From: Planctomycetota bacterium
GTDB taxonomy: Bacteria > Planctomycetota > Brocadiia > JAJRTI01
NCBI GenBank assembly: GCA_024278415.1
Contig: JAJRTI010000144.1
Span: forward strand, 1 to 14,514
Length of the DNA: 14,514 bases
Direction of reading: 5' to 3'
Shown piece by piece: positions 5,737-11,921 of the stretch. The number at the start of each line of letters is the position of its first letter. The stretch's first letter is position 1. The notes beneath the pieces were generated by a model. That model did not search any database. It was not told the origin of the DNA and saw nothing but the letters and a program-made list of their open reading frames with translations. The position numbers and the translations under genes were made by a program.

Positions 5737-8580
5737 TTGTCCGATGGCCATTTACGACGTCGAGCGAATGTATCCGGGTGGAGAGCCGGCTCACCCGATT
5801 CAGGCCTCCCATGGGCTGGTCCAACCCCGAACACGGTCAGCCTGCTGGTGGGGGTCGCCCTCGCTCTGCTTGGCGCGTCGGCTTGCTCCGAAGCCGCACG
5901 GCCACCCGATGCGCCCGATGTGCAGGACACATTCGATAGGGTCAAACTCAGCCCCCGGCGTCTGGAGATCGAACGCGCGTGGCGCGCACTGCCGGTGCCG
6001 CCCATCACCCCCTATTCGGGGCCGTTCGGGCCCGAGGCGCGGGCCTTCATTGGCAAGCTGACTGGCCCTTTGCAGGCGGCCTTCTGCGACTGGGAGCGCA
6101 AGGGCACGTACGACCCGGACAAGGATCCCCGGCCCATCAACCACAAGTACGAGGCCGCGGTGCTCGAAGACTGGCGCCGCATGGGCTACAACACCGCGTA
6201 CAAGGGCAACTACTGGACGTACCGCTCGGGCCGATGGCTCAAGAAGCAGGGCCTGCTCGGGGCCATCGACCAAACCCTGTGGGCCGCCAAGGGCGATCCG
6301 CCTCTGGGATACGATGGCACGCCGGGGCGACGGTACAACGAAAGCTGCGGCAGCTTCTTCGTCAAGAAAAACTTCGACGCCGGCGTCACGGCCGTCGCCA
6401 ACATGGCGATCCACCACGGAGAGAAGGATCTGCTGAAGGTGGGCGATTACTACATCACGTCCAGTTGGGACGAGATCGGCATCCGCACGCGCACCATGAT
6501 CGACTACCGGCCCGAAGCCATCGACGAATACCGGGGCTACCTCCAACACGTGTGGTTCCAGGACAATTCGCCCGGCGAGGACACGAACAAGGACGGGCGC
6601 ACGTACAATCAGTTCACCGGCGAGCGACTCCGAGAGTGGAGCCAAGTCCGCCCGCCCAAGCTGTCCCGCAAGTACTTCAACGGACTGAAGCCAGGCGATG
6701 AGAAGTGGACCCGGCCCGGCGCGTACAAGCTCTGGGTGGATTTTCATCGCTACTACACGTTCGAGTTCTTCCGGCGCATCAACGACGCCGCGACCAAGAA
6801 GGCTGGCAAGAAGATCGAGTGCTACCCCTTCCCGCAGGCCTTCATCGTGTGGCCGGGCGCCGACTACGCCCATGGCATGAGCGTGTATTGGAACGCGCGG
6901 CTCAACCCCATCGTGACCATCATGCAGTGCTGGCCCGACAACCCGGCCATGCTGCTGCACTACGCACAGATGGACCGGCTGGCCCGCAAGTTCCACAACA
7001 TCGTCATCGGCTGGGGATGGTTCTATTTCGCGGACGAGGCCGGCGACCAGTACGACGGCCCTGGGGACCTCGAGCGCGCGCTTGCGCGCATGCTGGGCCA
7101 TCGCGTCGACGGGCTCCATCACTGGCTCTATTCGCCCCAATACCGCGGCCGGCACCGGGGCCAACGCCGGCAGATGGCGTACTGGCATAACTTCCTCGGC
7201 AAGCAGTACGCCACGTTCCTCGCCCGATCCGCGCCGCCGCCGGCCCAAGTGGCGCTGTTGATTCCGGACTACACCGGCTATTTCTACAGGGTCTTCCACT
7301 ATCCCAAGACCGACTATGCGTACACCGCGGCCGCACTCTCCGAGGCGCAGATCCCATTCGAGATCGTGAGCGAAGAGGAGATCGACCTCGACCCTCAGAC
7401 GCTCGCGCCCTATCGCGCGCTCTACGTCGTGGGCAGCGAGTGGACCACGCCAACCATCCGCAAGCGAATCCAGGAGTTCATCGCCCGCGGCGGCACGGTC
7501 TTCGCCAACGTCGACTCGCTCTCCCTGGACATCCCCACCGGCAAGCGCATCGATTTTTTGGAGAACACCTTCGGCATCGCGCTCAGCCACAAGTACAAGA
7601 ACCCCTTCTACCCCTCCGCGCAGAATGCAGAGGAAGAAGTTTGGGCCGCGCCGCTTGTCGTTTGGCGAGGGCCGCTGTCGTTCCAAGGCCACTATCTGCA
7701 CAACCGCGGCGCGCTGTCCCCGCTCTGGAAGCAGCAAGGCGGGAAGGTCGTGCGCAACGAAGAGCAGTGGCGCAAGGTCGACGCGATCATGGCTAAGATG
7801 CCCAAGACCGGCCGCGGCGGCCTGCCGCAAAGCGCCATCGACATGCGCAACCCGCCCGTCGTGAAATACGCCAAGAGTGTGGGCCCCAAGCGCGGGCTTG
7901 TGGCCTATGGCGAAATCAACGTGGGCCGCGTGCGCAAGGGGAAGGCGATTGCTTGGTACAAGGGCCAAGTCTGCGGCGTGGAGACCGAGCGCACGGTCTG
8001 GCTCGGCACGCGTCCGGGCGTAAGCCTCCACGCGATCGCACCGCGGCTCTCGCTCTCCCGGCCCACCGAGCCCTGCAACCCGTACCCCGTGGAGGTCTCC
8101 CCGAAGTATGCCACGCACAAGCCCTACGTGGACCTCCTGGCGTATGCGGCTCGCAAGGCGGGGGTGAGGCCGCTCGTGCGCATCACCTTGGGCCGCGAAA
8201 CGCCCTACAACCTGGAAGTGCTGCCGCGGGTTGACGCCGAAGGCAACATGATGGTCATCGTCGTGAACCACGACGACACGGACGCGGTGTACGACGTGCA
8301 GATCGACCCGCGCTACGTCGCGCAAAAGTTGCCCAAGAAGTCTACCGCGTGGAACGCGCTCGAAGGCAAGCTCATCGAGCGCAAGACGGACGGCCGGTTC
8401 AAGCTCGCGGTGCCTCCCTTCCGCCCGGCGGTGTTCTTTGTGGGCTCTCAAGAGGTGCTGGAGCCCATCCAGAAGGCGCAGGCCAGTCTGGCGGCGATGG
8501 ACCTATCCGTGCCCCAGTACTTCCTCGACCGGCCTGAGCTAAACGAACCCCTCTGGGACACCCCCATTCCGAAGGACTGA
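5737..8580 (+). CDS. Exported GH42-like glycoside hydrolase (beta-galactosidase type)
   Basis: From TTG at 5737 the product has 947 residues. This start has GGGAGA six bases upstream and lies downstream of the promoter at 5665-5694. The N-terminus is long (about 30 residues) before the hydrophobic segment VSLLVGVALALLGASAC, which ends in a lipobox-like GASAC; lipoprotein or ordinary signal-peptide cleavage are both possible. Residues about 90-480 look like a TIM barrel. Candidate catalytic acids are Glu246 in SSWDEIGI and Glu434 in FYFADEAG. Residues about 500-620 (PPPAQVALLIPDY, YRALYVVGSEW, FIARGGTVFANVDS) match the glutamine-amidotransferase-like trimerisation domain of GH42 enzymes. The C-terminus is a beta-rich domain ending PPFRPAVFFVG. 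It probably acts on a galactose-type or plant/algal polysaccharide outside the cytoplasm. Exact family and substrate are uncertain. Confidence 0.83.
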   Translation: MSDGHLRRRANVSGWRAGSPDSGLPWAGPTPNTVSLLVGVALALLGASACSEAARPPDAPDVQDTFDRVKLSPRRLEIERAWRALPVPPITPYSGPFGPEARAFIGKLTGPLQAAFCDWERKGTYDPDKDPRPINHKYEAAVLEDWRRMGYNTAYKGNYWTYRSGRWLKKQGLLGAIDQTLWAAKGDPPLGYDGTPGRRYNESCGSFFVKKNFDAGVTAVANMAIHHGEKDLLKVGDYYITSSWDEIGIRTRTMIDYRPEAIDEYRGYLQHVWFQDNSPGEDTNKDGRTYNQFTGERLREWSQVRPPKLSRKYFNGLKPGDEKWTRPGAYKLWVDFHRYYTFEFFRRINDAATKKAGKKIECYPFPQAFIVWPGADYAHGMSVYWNARLNPIVTIMQCWPDNPAMLLHYAQMDRLARKFHNIVIGWGWFYFADEAGDQYDGPGDLERALARMLGHRVDGLHHWLYSPQYRGRHRGQRRQMAYWHNFLGKQYATFLARSAPPPAQVALLIPDYTGYFYRVFHYPKTDYAYTAAALSEAQIPFEIVSEEEIDLDPQTLAPYRALYVVGSEWTTPTIRKRIQEFIARGGTVFANVDSLSLDIPTGKRIDFLENTFGIALSHKYKNPFYPSAQNAEEEVWAAPLVVWRGPLSFQGHYLHNRGALSPLWKQQGGKVVRNEEQWRKVDAIMAKMPKTGRGGLPQSAIDMRNPPVVKYAKSVGPKRGLVAYGEINVGRVRKGKAIAWYKGQVCGVETERTVWLGTRPGVSLHAIAPRLSLSRPTEPCNPYPVEVSPKYATHKPYVDLLAYAARKAGVRPLVRITLGRETPYNLEVLPRVDAEGNMMVIVVNHDDTDAVYDVQIDPRYVAQKLPKKSTAWNALEGKLIERKTDGRFKLAVPPFRPAVFFVGSQEVLEPIQKAQASLAAMDLSVPQYFLDRPELNEPLWDTPIPKD

Positions 8581-8613
8581 GGTCGAGCGCGGGCGCTGGG
8601 CCACCAGGCGCGA

Positions 8614-8994
8614 GTGCCCGCGGAATCGGCTCCGCAGGAGCGCTACAAGCTGCACGAGTCTGTGCGCAATCGCATCCTGACCGACCTCAGCGCCGGCAAG
8701 GGCAAGCTGAACCAGAAGCTCACGGCCTGGTGGACCCTGGACTTCCCCACGTTCCGCAAAGAGACCAGCAAGGCGCTCAAGGCGGACATCCCGGTCAAAG
8801 AGCGCAACGACTGGGAGGAGGCCCTGAGCGAGTGGCAGGCCGAGCACGCCAAGCTCACCGCCCAACTCGTAGCCACGGAAGAAGAGATCAACGACCGCGT
8901 CTACCACCTCTACGCCCTCTGGAAGGCCGATATCGCCCTCATGGAGGAGCACGCCGAGCACGCCATGATCAACTGCGCGTACGGCGAGCCCTAG
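8614..8994 (+). pseudogene. C-terminal remnant of an Eco57I/type IIG-like DNA methyltransferase
   Basis: The 126-residue open frame contains ERYKLHESVRNRIL, KGKLNQKLTAWWTLDFPTF, KADIPVKERNDWEE, KLTAQLVATEEEIN and RVYHLYALWKADIALMEEHA. I recognise this order as the far C-terminus of large Eco57I-type restriction-modification methylases, where the last helices read like LT-EI---E-E-----VY-L--L---EI-L-E. The methyltransferase motifs and the roughly 800-1000 residues that should precede it are missing. The frame begins 33 bases after the stop of the GH42-like gene, in the same phase, with only a GTG and no good ribosome-binding site. It therefore looks like a truncated remnant joined to unrelated DNA. 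A small free-standing gene is possible but less likely. Confidence 0.65.
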
Positions 8995-9020
8995 AGCTCT
9001 GGCGCACAGCACGTTTTCGA

Positions 9021-9043
9021 GTGCAGCAGTTGGAATGCTGCAC
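9021..9043. repeat. Perfect 8-bp stem hairpin before the nuclease-like gene
   Basis: GTGCAGCA (9021-9028) pairs perfectly with TGCTGCAC (9036-9043) around a seven-base loop, GTTGGAA. It lies 27 bases after the methyltransferase remnant and 45 bases before the next gene. With no T-run it may be a small repeat unit and not a terminator. Confidence 0.6.
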
Positions 9044-9087
9044 GGGAACTCGCTCAGACATGATCCGATTTCACGCTGGGAAGGCGA

Positions 9088-9744
9088 ATGATGGACAACT
9101 TTCAATCTCGCTCGACAAGAGAAGGTCGTAGTTGGCAGGCGATGGCGGAAACGCTCATCAAGGCGTGTGGTTTCCACATTGTCGAGACAAACCACCGCAT
9201 TCCGGATATTGGTGTGATGATGAACGTCGTCGCAAAGGATGACGTCGGAGAGTCATGGTACTTCGACGTTTCCGGGGCGACTTCCACTGCTAGACCAGGC
9301 CTGGTGCGCACCGATACTCTGTGGAAGACCCTCGGACGGTTGTGTGTCTGTCACGCCAAAGGTATCCGCCCCTGTGTCGCCTTGACAACGAATCTACCCA
9401 AACCTGACAGCACCGGCCACAAGGCCCTTAAGGCCGTTGGCCCCGGTTGCGTCTTTGATGCGATAGAGATCACTTCCCTCCTTGGCAAGGCCAGGCTTCG
9501 TGTGTACTCCAAAGGCAATGTCGAGCGTGCGGTACCCGGCTTTTGGACGACGGAGCTTTGGGTTCGACGATGTCGCTACCAGCTGAGGTCGTCCCCGTTG
9601 ACTTCGCTGAAACTGACGTTCCTACCCACGTCTCGTCCTACTCCCACAACACGAAAGTGTTCCTGCCCAGCCAAACCCGCGGCGGAGATCAGATCAGGCA
9701 AGCCACTCGACAGGCCGTCTGTGAGAAGGTCAAGAAGATTCTGA
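9088..9744 (+). CDS. Possible PD-(D/E)XK nuclease, restriction-like; reading frame probably broken near residue 152
   Basis: As read the frame encodes 218 residues, but only the first 152 look like real protein. GRSWQAMAETLIKACG resembles the opening helix of a PD-(D/E)XK nuclease. RIPDIGV (Asp40) and SWYFDVSGATS (Asp60) could be the paired acids, with the usual Lys replaced by Ser. RTDTLWKTLGRLCVCH and RPCVALTTNLP follow as a helix and strand. After TTTT at 9541-9544 the product turns into serine/proline/arginine-rich nonsense overlapping the next gene. Dropping one T gives GFGRRSFGFDDVATS and a stop at 9584-9586. Adding one T fuses it to the next frame. GGGAAGG precedes the adjacent ATG codons at 9088 and 9091. 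Placement after a methylase tail suggests a restriction role; this is inference. Confidence 0.5.
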   Translation: MMDNFQSRSTREGRSWQAMAETLIKACGFHIVETNHRIPDIGVMMNVVAKDDVGESWYFDVSGATSTARPGLVRTDTLWKTLGRLCVCHAKGIRPCVALTTNLPKPDSTGHKALKAVGPGCVFDAIEITSLLGKARLRVYSKGNVERAVPGFWTTELWVRRCRYQLRSSPLTSLKLTFLPTSRPTPTTRKCSCPAKPAAEIRSGKPLDRPSVRRSRRF

Positions 9745-9971
9745 TACGGGCGGGAAGCGGTTGTACTTCCAGTGAAGCCTATGGTAGTTGGATGAACCCG
9801 TTGGGAGACGTGGTGGACGAGAACGTCCTCGTAGTGGAGACGTTTTCGCAGAAGCAATTGAGAAGTGACGCTCGGACTGAAATCGTCAGCCTCATCATCT
9901 CCTACCTCGACCAGGATGCAGCCGCAATCGTGATAGGACCGACCATGTATCTGTACGAGAGAAGCCAGTGA
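9570..9971 (+). CDS. Small unrecognised protein or C-terminal half of the split nuclease gene
   Basis: From ATG 9570 the product has 133 residues, starting MSLPAEVVPVDFAETDVPTH and ending GPTMYLYERSQ. The middle (QIRQATRQAVCEKVKKILIRAGSG, then NVLVVETFSQKQL and TEIVSLIISYLDQDAAAIVIG) alternates helices and hydrophobic strands and looks like a real folded domain. I do not recognise the family. The frame is open upstream to 9543, so a one-base insertion in the T-run at 9541-9544 would join it to the nuclease-like gene as one protein of about 290 residues. If it is separate, it overlaps the corrected end of that gene by 17 bases, as in translationally coupled pairs. There is no clear ribosome-binding site. 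Confidence 0.45.
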   Translation: MSLPAEVVPVDFAETDVPTHVSSYSHNTKVFLPSQTRGGDQIRQATRQAVCEKVKKILIRAGSGCTSSEAYGSWMNPLGDVVDENVLVVETFSQKQLRSDARTEIVSLIISYLDQDAAAIVIGPTMYLYERSQ

Positions 9972-10182
9972 GAGAACACGGAGATACTACCAGCGATGGG
10001 GGCACAATGGGGACCGTTCTTAGTGATTAGTGTAGGCAGCCACACGCGGTGCGAGGAGTGCAGATGAGGGGATGAGGGGGCAGAGGCCGAATGGTTCATG
10101 GCGGAAGAGGGTTCCAGAGCGCGAGAGAATGACAAGACAACCCAACACCGCCTGCACGCCCTGCGGACAGACGCTCTTACGA

Positions 10183-10219
10183 GCGCGCTACGAGCGCGGG
10201 GCCGTCGTTCGTAGCGCGC
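10183..10219. repeat. 14-base inverted repeat
   Basis: GCGCGCTACGAGCG (10183-10196) and CGTTCGTAGCGCGC (10206-10219) are inverted repeats with 13 of 14 bases pairing and a nine-base loop. The CTACGAGC/GCTCGTAG core recalls the ends of the 86-bp repeat, so this may be a degraded relative. Confidence 0.6.
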
Positions 10220-10529
10220 ACGTCAGTGCGTTCCGATCCCATGCCAGTGGCGCCCATATCTCCTGGAGCCACACCGGTATCCACGAGTTTCCCCAGGATT
10301 TCCACCCGTCCTACCGCAAGCCTGGCGTCACCGATCTCTTATAACGTTATGTACACGGGGCCGTGCGGGACGCGCGGGGCGTTTGTAGTAGTGTCGTGCC
10401 TGTGCTGTCACACCGTTCGCGGCGCAGTTCCCGTCACGGTGTCCGCCGCGCGGCGCATGAGGTCTGCTCTGGCGTGCGTGGTAGCGGGTGCAGGAGGAAC
10501 ACGTCGTGACTGCAAGCGGGTGACGTAGC

Positions 10530-10629
10530 GCTTGTAGTAGGCCCGTGAGGGCCTTCCGCTCGGGTGGCGATTCGCCGTCGGAGCAGAGGGCGCCCTTACG
10601 GTCGCCACTACGAGCGGGTCGCTCCCGCG
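10530..10629. repeat. 86-bp paired-hairpin dispersed repeat, copy B
   Basis: The core 10530-10615 is the second copy of the element at 176-261, in the same orientation. The arms are nearly identical (64 of 66 bases outside the centre), while the central 20 bases (10561-10580) differ and here form a different short hairpin, GGCGATTCGCC. Its ends, GCTTGTAGTAGG and CCACTACGAGC, are imperfect inverted repeats. The flank GGGTCGCTCCCGC to 10629 also resembles copy A. No gene overlaps this copy. Confidence 0.85.
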
Positions 10630-10676
10630 GCCGCACCGCGGGGGCGCCGTGTGCGACACCTCAACCGTAACACGAC

Positions 10677-10735
10677 AGTAGGGCGATTCATCGCCCGTTT
10701 TTCGGCGTTACTGACGGGCCATGAATGGCTCTACT
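10677..10735. repeat. Paired-hairpin element with covarying arms
   Basis: Two 21-base arms (10677-10697 and 10715-10735) are inverted repeats with 18 matching bases, separated by a 17-base spacer. Each arm is itself a hairpin: GGGCGAT-TC-ATCGCCC at the left and GGGCCAT-GA-ATGGC-TC at the right. Two of the three differences between arms are a G-to-C and the partner C-to-G change, so the internal stem is kept. Confidence 0.75.
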
Positions 10736-10905
10736 ACAAGTCAGCGGCGTCTGCCGCTCGGATCAGCAAATCTCATGGGGAAACTCATGGCGGAAAGACC
10801 TTGACCGCCGAAGGCACAATGCCTAGACTTGCGCGGATGATCTGGCGCCGCGTCTCAGATCAGGTAGTGTGCTTCCATCCCTGAGATCGGATGTGCTGAG
10901 ACAGC

Positions 10906-11210
10906 AACATTTCAACCGAGTGCCAAGACCGGTCTTGCCTCGATGGCCCCCACCGACCCCGCGTCGGTGGGAGTAGGCTTTTGCACTACTGTGCTGCGCT
11001 TACACCCACAGCCTCCTGGCTCGCCTTTGGCCCGCTTCTTGCGATTCTTGGTTCATCGTCAAGTTGTCAGAACGCCGCAATCTTGCAAGGAGCGGGCCAA
11101 AGGCGAGCCAGGAGGGGCATCCAGGTGAGTCGCTGTTAGTGCATAAGCCCTCGCTCCGCCGACGCAGGGTCGGCGGGGGCGCTACCCTTGTTGCCCTTGG
11201 CTGAAATGTT
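10906..11210. repeat. ~305-bp nested palindrome (MITE-like)
   Basis: Several inverted pairs share one centre near 11063. The outermost is AACATTTCA (10906-10914) with TGAAATGTT (11202-11210), followed inward by GCCAAG with CTTGGC. Next is a pair of homologous arms, each holding a hairpin: CCACCGAC/GTCGGTGG (10950-10970) and CCGCCGAC/GTCGGCGG (11156-11176). Innermost is a perfect 25-base inverted repeat (11012-11036 with 11091-11115), which continues to 31 bases with one mismatch (11042 and 11085). The 42-base spacer 11043-11084 is the loop. There is no internal gene. The size and symmetry suit a non-autonomous mobile element. Confidence 0.8.
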
Positions 11211-11238
11211 ATCTGAGACAAAGTTGGGATTCCGGGTT

Positions 11239-11720
11239 CTTCGCTGTTTTGTGTGGGTAAGGCCAGACAGATCGGCGCTCGTTTGGATTGGATTTATCGC
11301 GTTGAGGCCACAACGGAAGGCCATGTGCTCGCTACATCCTGTGAGTGGGCTACAGGCCTGACGAATGGTTCCATGCGAAACGACCTGCTATGGCACCGGC
11401 GCGCACGCTGTCGCCTCAGTCCCGAAGGGACGCCACATACCAGCCCAGGGCGCAGCCCTGGGAAGACGTTTGCATCAGTTGTGTAAGCCCCAACGGGGCG
11501 AAACATCTCGGACGAACGGCCGCTGCCGATGTGCCGCCCCGTTGGGGCTCAGTTCCGTTCTTGTCCCGCGTTCCCAGGGCGGCGCTGCGCGGGGTGCAGC
11601 TTGCCCTGGGCTGGTATGTGCCGCCCCTGCGGGGCGCGTCGTTCAGGCGCAAGGGCCGCGTTCCATGCCGCCTTCCAGCCAGGGAAGGCGTAGAATGTTA
11701 CCCACACGAAACAGCGAAGA
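11239..11720. repeat. ~480-bp nested palindrome built of several hairpins
   Basis: Three inverted pairs are nested. The outermost is a 23-base pair (11239-11261 with 11698-11720) differing at one base. The middle is a perfect 18-base pair, CACATACCAGCCCAGGGC (11434-11451) with its complement at 11603-11620. The inner is a perfect 15-base pair, AGCCCCAACGGGGCG (11486-11500) with its complement at 11535-11549. The middle arms are flanked by small hairpins, TCCC-GAA-GGGA on the left and CCCC-TGC-GGGG on the right, again paired changes. CCCAGGGC/GCCCTGGG blocks add further hairpins. No internal gene is credible. Confidence 0.8.
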
Positions 11721-11921
11721 GGCGGATTCCGAGATACGCGCCAACGGACGCGGATAAGCGACGATACGACATCTTGCTCGGAACAGGCCGGCGCCCGACG
11801 GAGCCGTTTGCGCTTCCCGGACGCTCCTTTCCCGCTGCAGCGGCGTGAATCAGCATTTGCCGGCGGCCCCGATCATAGCCGCTCCTCGGCCACTACCACC
11901 GAATACGGCAGGAGGTGTGCA

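Larger units (their letters stand above)
9972..11921. other. 1.95-kb gene-free stretch filled with inverted-repeat elements
   Basis: No open frame here has a convincing start, ribosome-binding site and protein-like composition. 9972-10180 shows nothing I can interpret. From 10183 onward there is a succession of palindromic units, listed separately, plus a 10-base palindrome ATAACGTTAT at 10341-10350, an inverted repeat ACACCG/CGGTGT around 10411-10452, and a hairpin CCCGCGG/CCGCGGG at 10624-10642. Two short segments, 10364-10374 (TGCGGGACGCG) and 10391-10409, also occur near the left end of the window at 124-134 and 145-163, upstream of the other copy of the 86-bp repeat. No transposase, integrase or CRISPR repeat is visible. 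Confidence 0.7.

Noticed and set aside
5800..8451. Minus-strand open frame of 883 codons opposite the GH42-like gene
   Set aside because: It has no ribosome-binding site or domain pattern and is Val/Arg/His-rich. The opposite strand has a strong promoter and coherent protein.
8539..9195. Minus-strand open frame of 218 codons across the methylase remnant
   Set aside because: No recognisable protein pattern; the plus-strand frame carries methylase C-terminal signatures.
10341..10350. ATAACGTTAT as a possible integron attC or phage attachment core
   Set aside because: No GTTRRRY-type site pair, no integrase and no cassette gene nearby. It is probably a chance or repeat-derived 10-base palindrome.
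10564..10884. Open frames of about 100 codons within the repeat block
   Set aside because: They are made largely of palindromic repeat sequence and lack ribosome-binding sites. The similar peptides at 148-468 and 10328-10636 on the minus strand are just the translated 86-bp repeat.
10183..11720. CRISPR array
   Set aside because: The repeats are inverted, of different families and unevenly spaced; there are no regular spacers and no cas genes.
10906..11720. Insertion sequence with its own transposase
   Set aside because: No transposase motif (DDE or HUH) is encoded between any of the inverted repeats; at most these are non-autonomous elements.
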